From a virus: a stretch of DNA of 64,000 nt. Both the position numbers and the translations under genes were made by a program. Position 1 is the stretch's first letter; every line of letters begins with the position of its first letter. The stretch lies in IMG/VR virus record IMGVR_UViG_3300042379_000363, positions 111,758-175,757 of that record, one strand, 5' to 3'. Shown here piece by piece: positions 59,296-64,000 of this stretch. The notes beneath the pieces were generated by a model. The model did no database searches. It was not told the origin of the DNA and saw only the letters and a list, made by a program, of their open reading frames with translations.

Positions 59296-59707
59296 TTGAT
59301 TTACTTAATTTATCTTTATACTCGTTGTCTTTCTTGTTAATAAGATATACTCTCATTACATCCATCGCTCTTCTTAATCTTCTTGACTTGTCACTAAATG
59401 GGTTATGATACATCCAAAATGGAATTTCCCAAGCAGGTCTCCCATCAATATGAGCTTTGGCATATTCCTTGTCCGAGAATTGTAAAGTTCCTCCATCTTT
59501 AGTTGAATATTTTGGACTATAATAATCCACAAAACATCCTCCCATTCCACACATGACTTCTCTCACCCAAAGTTCTTTGTCATTCTCTAATGACTCAATA
59601 ATACGATTAACATATTTCTCGTTAATCTCTTTCATAGTCAACTCTTTCGGTTTATCACCCATTTCATTTCCTGTATAAGAATCGTTATTCATCATAATCG
59701 TCTTCAC
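59288..59707 (-). CDS. Hypothetical protein
   Basis: A 139-residue protein (MKTIMMNNDSYTGNEMGDKP) with C-G-M-G-G-C near 56, and basic C-terminal half (KSRRLRRAMDVMRVYLIN). Small Cys pair may bind a metal. Function is unknown. Confidence 0.55.
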   Translation of the reverse strand: MKTIMMNNDSYTGNEMGDKPKELTMKEINEKYVNRIIESLENDKELWVREVMCGMGGCFVDYYSPKYSTKDGGTLQFSDKEYAKAHIDGRPAWEIPFWMYHNPFSDKSRRLRRAMDVMRVYLINKKDNEYKDKLSKSIE

Positions 59708-60195
59708 TTTTTTTTAATTGAAACGGGCTCTTCATAATCCCACTCAATTGTTTCTAATTCATTTCTCCACCCAAGGATATCTTGTTCTGTCCACATCGGA
59801 GCAAAGGTTGGTCTTGAATGGAATGGGATGTTATCTCTATCATTCCATTTCGCCAACTTATCTTCCGCACTTTTTATCTGAGAGATTAATGTCTCACTCT
59901 GTTTCCACTTACGGTATTGGTCCTCAGATTTAATGTAATTAACCTCACCATAGTTACTAATGTTAGCGTCCGGATTGGTTGTATATACATCCACGATACC
60001 ATCATAACCATCGTAATCAGCACACAAATCATTCACAGCAAGTTCATTGGTGTATTTATTCACCCAATTTTTACCATACGACCTAATCTCACAGATATAA
60101 ACAAAATCATCATTACGAGTTTGTAAATAATAACCAATCTTGTTTTGAAGTTCTCTTAATTCTTCTACCGAGTATTTTGTAAAGTCCATTTCCAT
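59704..60195 (-). CDS. Hypothetical protein, leaderless transcript
   Basis: ATG 60195 (MEMDFTKYSVEELRELQNKI) follows TACTTTTG by exactly 4 nt, so it is chosen over an upstream start at 60279. The 163-residue protein has a coiled N-terminus, Y-D-G-Y-D-G-I-V near 60 and a W-T-E-Q-D-I-L-G-W segment. Function is unknown. Confidence 0.6.
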   Translation of the reverse strand: MEMDFTKYSVEELRELQNKIGYYLQTRNDDFVYICEIRSYGKNWVNKYTNELAVNDLCADYDGYDGIVDVYTTNPDANISNYGEVNYIKSEDQYRKWKQSETLISQIKSAEDKLAKWNDRDNIPFHSRPTFAPMWTEQDILGWRNELETIEWDYEEPVSIKKK

Positions 60196-60199
60196 TCGA

Positions 60200-60207
60200 C
60201 AAAAGTA
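60200..60207 (-). promoter_or_regulatory. TACTTTTG promoter element, leaderless spacing
   Basis: Sense-strand TACTTTTG (TAnnTTTG) ends 4 nt before ATG 60195. Confidence 0.55.
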
Positions 60208-60217
60208 GGCATAAAAA

Positions 60218-60240
60218 AAGGAAGTAACAACTACTTCCTT
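60218..60240 (-). terminator. Intrinsic terminator
   Basis: Stem AAGGAAGTA/TACTTCCTT with T-run, downstream of the gene at 60251. Confidence 0.75.
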
Positions 60241-60250
60241 CTTTTTTTTA

Positions 60251-60619
60251 TTAAACTTTATTAAAATCCTTATCAACAAATTTAATTGATTTAGGCTCCT
60301 CTTTATATATTGATTTATATTTCTTGGTATACACCTTAAAAATTCTCTTAATTAAATCTTCTTTAATTACATCATAAACTTTCCGAGAAACCCAAGGTTT
60401 AACCAAATCATAAAACTTATCATCAAACACAATTATGTAATTCCACTCAAAATCATATTTAGCAACCATTTCTCGTCTTGTTGTTACAGAAGCTAAAAAT
60501 TCTAAATAACTCATTCTTACTTGGAAATTGTGTGATAGACGATTGACATCTACACCCAAACCATCAAAGATAGTATCCATTAAAAACTCTAACTTCCCCT
60601 CACTAATTTTAACATCCAT
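60251..60619 (-). CDS. Leader-bearing hypothetical protein
   Basis: A 122-residue protein (MDVKISEGKLEFLMDTIFDG) with a variant leader ending I-S-E at residue 7. The rest is basic with W-N-Y-I-I-V-F-D-D-K-F-Y and a helical, lysine-rich C-terminus. TATATTTAT ends 4 nt before the ATG. Function is unknown. Confidence 0.65.
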   Translation of the reverse strand: MDVKISEGKLEFLMDTIFDGLGVDVNRLSHNFQVRMSYLEFLASVTTRREMVAKYDFEWNYIIVFDDKFYDLVKPWVSRKVYDVIKEDLIKRIFKVYTKKYKSIYKEEPKSIKFVDKDFNKV

Positions 60620-60623
60620 ATCT

Positions 60624-60632
60624 ATAAATATA
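60624..60632 (-). promoter_or_regulatory. TATATTTAT start-proximal motif
   Basis: Sense-strand TATATTTAT ends 4 nt before ATG 60619. Confidence 0.45.
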
Positions 60633-60644
60633 ACAAGAAGGTAA

Positions 60645-60676
60645 AAATTACTCTCGTTTATATTACGAGGGTAATT
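60645..60676 (-). terminator. Hairpin, terminator-like
   Basis: AAATTACTCTCGT and ACGAGGGTAATTT are complementary except one position; similar AATTACTCTCGT elements recur up to 60740. Confidence 0.45.
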
Positions 60677-60746
60677 TTATCAATTTTTTACTCCCCAAAA
60701 TAAAACGAAGGTAATTATTTTAACTTTTTACTCTCGTTAAATAAAA

Positions 60747-60766
60747 AACCCATCCGGAGATGGGTT
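60747..60766 (-). terminator. Intrinsic terminator
   Basis: Stem AACCCATC/GATGGGTT with T-run, downstream of the small gene at 60772. Confidence 0.7.
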
Positions 60767-60771
60767 TGATA

Positions 60772-60885
60772 TTAGTACTTATCTTTATTGTGTTTTGGTT
60801 TTCTGTTGTAAGCTTTTTTACTTTTTTGAACAGATGGACGAGAAGCCGCCCATATCTCTTGCATTGTGAAGGTAATTGTTTTCAT
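60772..60885 (-). CDS. Very small basic protein (37 aa)
   Basis: A 37-residue frame (MKTITFTMQEIWAASRPSVQ then K-S-K-K-A-Y-N-R-K-P-K-H-N) between a TACTTTTG promoter element 42 nt upstream and a terminator. The basic tail suggests nucleic-acid contact. Function is unknown. Confidence 0.55.
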   Translation of the reverse strand: MKTITFTMQEIWAASRPSVQKSKKAYNRKPKHNKDKY

Positions 60886-60927
60886 AGTTTCTGTATGTGT
60901 TAAGGTTATTGTTTCAGTTTGATAGGA

Positions 60928-60935
60928 CAAAAGTA
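60928..60935 (-). promoter_or_regulatory. TACTTTTG promoter element
   Basis: Sense-strand TACTTTTG lies 42 nt before ATG 60885. Confidence 0.45.
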
Positions 60936-60976
60936 ACACATTTACTTTAATTGCACAAGCATTTATTGAAAAAATA

Positions 60977-60985
60977 TATATTTAT
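60977..60985 (+). promoter_or_regulatory. TATATTTAT start-proximal motif
   Basis: TATATTTAT ends 4 nt before the plus-strand ATG at 60990. Confidence 0.45.
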
Positions 60986-60989
60986 TACT

Positions 60990-61475
60990 ATGAAGGAATT
61001 AATTAGACAGATATTAAGGGAATATACAGAACCAAAACCAATTTTAATATATGAAATTGTTGTAAATAATATCTTAGGTGAACAAGATTTTATTAGAAGA
61101 TTACATAGAAGTGAAAATAGTTTAATTAACTTGTATAAAAACCCCCATTCTCAGGAGTCTGTCGGTTCTAGTAGTTCATTTCAAAGAGTTGACCCAGATG
61201 AAATTAACGATTCTATAATGGATATAGAATCAACAATAATACAATCAGCAAGAAGAATAATGCAAGAATGTGTTGTTAGATGTTCAATTAATGTTATCGA
61301 CAATGTAGCGGGTATTGATTATCATATGTGGTTAAATGGAACACATAATAGGATTAAAATAATTATAAATACATCAATTCAACACCCTAACCATCTTAAA
61401 TTTAGAGTTAACGAATCCCCAACAATTATTGTTGATAGATATGGTGATGTGTTTACAAGAAATATGCCCAATTAA
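60990..61475 (+). CDS. Leader-bearing hypothetical protein
   Basis: ATG 60990 (MKELIRQILREYTEPKPILI) gives 161 residues with leader site L-R-E. The centre is Ser/Gly-rich (HSQESVGSSSSFQRVD), followed by a helix and a beta-rich end (HLKFRVNESPTIIVDRYGDV). A strong terminator follows. Function is unknown. Confidence 0.65.
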   Translation: MKELIRQILREYTEPKPILIYEIVVNNILGEQDFIRRLHRSENSLINLYKNPHSQESVGSSSSFQRVDPDEINDSIMDIESTIIQSARRIMQECVVRCSINVIDNVAGIDYHMWLNGTHNRIKIIINTSIQHPNHLKFRVNESPTIIVDRYGDVFTRNMPN

Positions 61476-61501
61476 AAAGGTTCCCGAAGGAACCTTTTTT
61501 T
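61474..61501. terminator. Bidirectional intrinsic terminator
   Basis: Perfect stem AAAAAGGTTCC/GGAACCTTTTT with 4-nt loop, between the gene ending 61475 and the minus-strand structured segment. Confidence 0.8.
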
Positions 61502-61633
61502 GTTTCACCATAAGTTGAGGTTGTTAACCCGAATCATAACACTTGATTCTTAGCAGTTAGGTTTTAGGATTGCCTAACATTCCTTGTCACCATCTTTCGA
61601 CGTATTTGGGTTTCCGCCCCTCTTTTTCGACAT
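61502..61633 (-). ncRNA. Candidate structured small RNA or 19-codon peptide gene
   Basis: A TATCTTTG promoter at 61659-61666 leads to a frame MSKKRGGNPNTSKDGDKEC (61574-61633), then three consecutive stem-loops (GTTAGG/CCTAAC, GAATCA/TGATTC, GGTT/AACC) and finally the terminator at 61474. No longer frame occurs. The chain of hairpins after so short a frame is unusual here. Confidence 0.35.
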
Positions 61634-61658
61634 AATCTTTTATTCCTTATTTGTTTGA

Positions 61659-61666
61659 CAAAGATA
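61659..61666 (-). promoter_or_regulatory. TATCTTTG promoter element
   Basis: Sense-strand TATCTTTG lies 25 nt before the short frame starting at 61633. Confidence 0.5.
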
Positions 61667-61777
61667 ACACTTTTTTTAATACTACCAAACTTTTTTAAAG
61701 TTTTTTTTATTTATTATCTCATCAACTTTATTGTCAGTTATTATACGTAACAGACATCAAAAAAGTTACACAATCAT
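61667..61777. other. Intergenic AT-rich spacer
   Basis: No gene or repeat is seen in this short interval except T-rich runs and an inverted CTGT/ACAG pair near 61740-61760. Confidence 0.5.
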
Positions 61778-61951
61778 TCATTTTTTCTTAATTAGTTCTT
61801 TAACAAATTCTTGAAGTTCAAATAATTCAGGGTCGGTTTCCAAAACATAACGAGATTTCATATCACCGTAGTTCTCTCGGATATCTGATACACACCATCC
61901 AAGGAACACAAATAATAATTTAACTCTTATCTTTATCTTTTTTAAACTCAT
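61778..61951 (-). CDS. Small helical protein (57 aa)
   Basis: A 57-residue frame (MSLKKIKIRVKLLFVFLGWC) with a basic, partly hydrophobic N-terminal helix and acidic/basic C-terminus. It overlaps the next frame's 3' end by 32 nt and ends the operon running from 62633. Function is unknown. Confidence 0.5.
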   Translation of the reverse strand: MSLKKIKIRVKLLFVFLGWCVSDIRENYGDMKSRYVLETDPELFELQEFVKELIKKK

Positions 61952-62030
61952 CTCTCAACACTATTATCACAAACAAACAAATCACACCGATTAATAACGG
62001 TAGTGGTGCGGAAGGGTCAGGTGTTACCAT
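61920..62030 (-). CDS. Very small membrane protein (36 aa)
   Basis: A 36-residue frame (MVTPDPSAPLPLLIGVICLF then V-I-I-V-L) with one hydrophobic helix and a D-K-rich tail. Its ATG overlaps the upstream stop (TAATG). Confidence 0.55.
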   Translation of the reverse strand: MVTPDPSAPLPLLIGVICLFVIIVLRDEFKKDKDKS

Positions 62031-62188
62031 TATACCTTCTTTGTTTTCTTTTTATACACTCTTTTCTTCTTCACCGGTGGTTCAATAACCACTTCCTCTG
62101 AAACAATTTGTTTAGGTTTTTTCTTTACTAAATAAAGAGCTAGCGACACTAAAATCACTAGAATTGCGACAGGTGCAATGAATTTCAT
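62030..62188 (-). CDS. Small membrane protein with lysine-rich tail (52 aa)
   Basis: A 52-residue frame (MKFIAPVAILVILVSLALYL) with one transmembrane helix and a long basic tail (KKKRVYKKKTKKV). It could bind DNA or RNA at the membrane. It shares TAATG coupling with the next gene. Confidence 0.6.
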   Translation of the reverse strand: MKFIAPVAILVILVSLALYLVKKKPKQIVSEEVVIEPPVKKKRVYKKKTKKV

Positions 62189-62203
62189 TTTTGTTGGAAT
62201 TAC

Positions 62204-62521
62204 TTATAGATTAGGGAAGATTAATACATCTTCATCGGATAAATATTCATCTATTTTGTTTTGTTTCCTATTTTGATAATATTTCCCAACTTTTCTTATA
62301 TTTTCACACTCTTCTTCCGAATATTCGTGCGTTATCTTATAAATAAGTCCATCTTCTCTAAGATTTAATACAATTCCATTCTCATTTCTAACGTGGGGAA
62401 CTTCATACGCAACACAGTTTTTAGTATCAATACAATGTGTATTAAAAAATTCACTAACAACACCTTTATTTATCCCACCATACTTGGTAAAGTGGATATA
62501 CTTATCACCCTCTTTAAACAT
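62204..62521 (-). CDS. Hypothetical protein
   Basis: A 105-residue protein (MFKEGDKYIHFTKYGGINKG) that starts like a SH3-like or DUF-type chromatin fold (GDKYIHFTKYGGINKGVVSE), with C-I-D-T-K-N-C and a basic helix near the end. It overlaps the upstream frame by 8 nt. Function is unknown. Confidence 0.6.
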   Translation of the reverse strand: MFKEGDKYIHFTKYGGINKGVVSEFFNTHCIDTKNCVAYEVPHVRNENGIVLNLREDGLIYKITHEYSEEECENIRKVGKYYQNRKQNKIDEYLSDEDVLIFPNL

Positions 62522-62633
62522 CTTTTTTTTCTTTTAATCGTCTAACAATATTTCTAAATAACTCAAACATTATATACAACCAAGACCCAACACCTAAACC
62601 AACAAATATTACAATTAAAATATAGAACCACAT
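62514..62633 (-). CDS. Very small membrane protein (39 aa)
   Basis: A 39-residue frame (MWFYILIVIFVGLGVGSWLY) with one transmembrane helix and a basic tail (RRLKEKKDV). It overlaps the gene at 62204 by 8 nt. Confidence 0.6.
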   Translation of the reverse strand: MWFYILIVIFVGLGVGSWLYIMFELFRNIVRRLKEKKDV

Positions 62634-62648
62634 ACAAATAATAGTTTT

Positions 62649-63164
62649 TTAATTTATAATTGTTTCAATAATTGATGTTAATATAATACCAACAATAACC
62701 CCAATTACAAATCCTCTAACAAAAGTGTTTGGGTTAGTTGATTCCGGAATCACAACCTCAACAGGTTTTGGTTTGTTGTATTTTTTTCTGTAGTATGGTT
62801 TTTTCTTTTTAACCGGTTTATCCTCAACTGACCCCAATACAGATTCTTTACGGATTACAGGTGTTGTTTTAATAACTTTTTTAGGGTCAACTCCTTCGTT
62901 TAATTTCACTCTGTATTCAGGTGAAACACTTGGTATAACTCTTTTTTCTTTGTCGAATAATTCTTGTTCGACGTGTTCGCTTAATTTTTTTGAACTCATT
63001 TCTTTTGTTTTTTTGATTAATGTTAATGGTGGTAAAGGGATGAACTTACTTCCACCTTTGGATGGTTTTAAGAAACTCCAATAATTCTTTTGGAAGTTAA
63101 CTAATTGTTCCCGGTATTCATCCATAGATTGACCGGGATATGGTACAGGTAATAACTTACCCAT
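62649..63164 (-). CDS. Tail-anchored membrane protein
   Basis: A 171-residue protein (MGKLLPVPYPGQSMDEYREQ) with a long, basic, Pro-rich soluble part (VEDKPVKKKKPYYRKKYNKP) and one C-terminal hydrophobic helix (FVIGVIVGIILTSIIETI). Such tail anchors hold a cytosolic domain at the membrane. Its start overlaps the upstream stop by 1 nt. Confidence 0.6.
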   Translation of the reverse strand: MGKLLPVPYPGQSMDEYREQLVNFQKNYWSFLKPSKGGSKFIPLPPLTLIKKTKEMSSKKLSEHVEQELFDKEKRVIPSVSPEYRVKLNEGVDPKKVIKTTPVIRKESVLGSVEDKPVKKKKPYYRKKYNKPKPVEVVIPESTNPNTFVRGFVIGVIVGIILTSIIETIIN

Positions 63165-63310
63165 TAATTTTTTGATTCACTTACTCCGATTACAAGAAAA
63201 ACAAGTGATGGTATGGCAAATACCGCACTAACAGAGAACATTAAAATTATACAACCTAAAGATAAAAAGTCGTATTTATTATTTACTATAAAGTTTTTTA
63301 AATTATCCAT
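63164..63310 (-). CDS. Small membrane protein, leaderless transcript (48 aa)
   Basis: ATG 63310 (MDNLKNFIVNNKYDFLSLGC) is chosen because TATATTTG ends exactly 4 nt before it. The 48-residue product has two short hydrophobic segments and ends V-S-E-S-K-N. Function is unknown. Confidence 0.6.
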   Translation of the reverse strand: MDNLKNFIVNNKYDFLSLGCIILMFSVSAVFAIPSLVFLVIGVSESKN

Positions 63311-63314
63311 AGCA

Positions 63315-63322
63315 CAAATATA
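63315..63322 (-). promoter_or_regulatory. TATATTTG promoter element, leaderless spacing
   Basis: Sense-strand TATATTTG ends 4 nt before ATG 63310, after the terminator at 63330-63356. Confidence 0.55.
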
Positions 63323-63329
63323 AATAAAA

Positions 63330-63356
63330 AACCCCAAGAATTCAACTCTTAGGGTT
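63330..63356 (-). terminator. Intrinsic terminator
   Basis: Stem AACCC(T)AAGA/TCTT(G)GGGTT with T-run, downstream of the gene at 63364. Confidence 0.75.
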
Positions 63357-63363
63357 ATTTTTT

Positions 63364-63543
63364 TTAACATTTACAAATTCCGTCACCACCTTTGGATGGA
63401 TTACAGACACATTCCTTCTTGAATATACCTGTAATTAGGGTATAGTCAGGGAATAAAGTCATCAATGATTTAATCTCATCAACTCTTCCAGCACTATCAG
63501 TTATTGTGATAGTTTTATTTTCGGTATTTATCTTATATTCCAT
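63364..63543 (-). CDS. Small Cys-tailed protein (59 aa)
   Basis: A 59-residue frame (MEYKINTENKTITITDSAGR) with beta-rich first half, then E-C-V-C-N-P-S-K-G-G-D-G-I-C-K-C at the end, a four-Cys motif likely to bind zinc. It is 1 nt from the phosphoesterase gene and shares its direction. Confidence 0.6.
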   Translation of the reverse strand: MEYKINTENKTITITDSAGRVDEIKSLMTLFPDYTLITGIFKKECVCNPSKGGDGICKC

Positions 63544-63544
63544 T

Positions 63545-64000
63545 TTATTTTTTGTGAAACTCTATTATTTTCCACGTTCCTTTTTTTGTTTCCACTAATG
63601 AGGTACAGTTTTCACACCAATCCCCGCTATTCATATAATTGTCTTTTAACTCCGGTTGATGAATGTGTCCACATACGGCAACATCACATCCTTTTTTGTA
63701 AGCCAATAGTATTGCGTTATGTTCAAAATCATTTATGAAATTAACGGCTTTCTTAACCCCACTTTTAATATCTTTGGAGATGGAATAATAAGGTAACCCT
63801 CTCATCTCACGATATTTGTTGTAAACTCTATTCATCCATAATGCTATATCATAACCTATTGAACCGATGTGAGCTAAAAATTTTGCTTTGGTAATGAATA
63901 CATCCAATACATCTCCGTGAAACACATACATCTTACGACCATCTATGGATGTGAAGGTATAATCCTCCGTGATTGTTAGATTGGATAAATGAAATGGAAT
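63545..64000 (-). CDS. Partial metallophosphoesterase, LpxH-like
   Basis: The frame is open to the right edge of the window, so the N-terminal catalytic motifs are missing. Visible are V-F-H-G-D-V-L-D, a helical insertion, A-V-C-G-H-I-H-Q-P and N-S-G-D-W-C-E-N, which match UDP-2,3-diacylglucosamine diphosphatase-like calcineurin-fold enzymes (LpxH relatives), including the late G-H-x-H and the N-x-G-D-W motif. Lipid A precursor processing or a related phosphoesterase role is inferred. Confidence 0.75.
   Translation of the reverse strand: MPFHLSNLTITEDYTFTSIDGRKMYVFHGDVLDVFITKAKFLAHIGSIGYDIALWMNRVYNKYREMRGLPYYSISKDIKSGVKKAVNFINDFEHNAILLAYKKGCDVAVCGHIHQPELKDNYMNSGDWCENCTSLVETKKGTWKIIEFHKK

Noticed and set aside
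60640-60745. CRISPR-like or satellite repeat made of TTACTCTCGT units
   Set aside because: The units are few, uneven in spacing and complementary, so they are better explained by hairpins and terminator remnants.
1-64000. Prophage integration genes, transposases, CRISPR arrays or rRNA
   Set aside because: I looked for integrase, transposase and inverted-repeat-bounded elements, regular spaced repeats and rRNA-like sequence on both strands and saw none that can be supported.

Overview
This window is an AT-rich stretch of a large tailed-phage genome that most likely infects a member of the Bacteroidetes. The evidence for phage origin is dense packing of small genes with 1-30 nt overlaps (most on the minus strand), an endolysin, a holin-like protein, phage-type thymidylate synthase and HNH genes, and T4-type capsid-targeting leaders on about 30 proteins. 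The evidence for a Bacteroidetes host is a DnaK of Bacteroidetes type, a genome-wide TAnnTTTG promoter element (usually TATCTTTG), and start codons chosen without Shine-Dalgarno sequences. No terminase, capsid, tail or replisome gene is recognisable, so this is an accessory part of the genome. No confident tRNA, integrase, transposase or CRISPR array was seen.

Layout. 0-7.2 kb: minus-strand block with an RmlC-like epimerase, two HAD-family phosphatases, a zinc-ribbon mini-protein, a protein with an RNA polymerase alpha-CTD-like domain, and a complete DnaK. 7.2-20 kb: leader-bearing metallopeptidase, endolysin (PG-binding plus GH19), a PAS-PAS-transmembrane protein next to it, a stand-alone class II synthetase-like enzyme, a metallophosphoesterase, an FKBP isomerase, a lytic transglycosylase and a lysozyme-like protein. 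20-28.9 kb: a long minus-strand operon of small proteins with thymidylate synthase and methylglyoxal synthase, then a plus-strand ClpP operon. 28.9-45.6 kb: metallopeptidase, lipoproteins, SGNH hydrolase, a 16-fold repeat protein, a PlsC acyltransferase, many leader-bearing small proteins, a putative holin and two PD-(D/E)xK nuclease candidates. 45.6-48.2 kb: a gene-poor region with G-quadruplex tracts, DnaA-box-like repeats and dyads, the best candidate for an origin or control region. 48.2-64 kb: nitroreductase, the densest array of leader-bearing proteins (including an ADP-ribosyltransferase-like protein and a flavoprotein), HNH and Pth2 proteins, a GIY-YIG protein, small membrane proteins and a partial LpxH-like phosphoesterase.

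How it fits together. Three regulatory layers are visible: host-type TAnnTTTG promoters, often exactly 4 nt from the ATG (leaderless-like); a second motif, (G/A)(A/G)TATTTAT, 4-35 nt before lysis genes and leader-bearing genes, probably a late signal; and many intrinsic terminators, several placed just ahead of that second motif. The most striking system is the set of about 30 proteins that start with short leaders ending in (I/L)-x-E, the cleavage signature of the T4 prohead protease. They look like an arsenal of capsid-packaged proteins delivered with the DNA, including metallopeptidases, a lysozyme, a flavoprotein, an ADP-ribosyltransferase-like protein and a large expanded family of about 100-residue proteins of unknown function.
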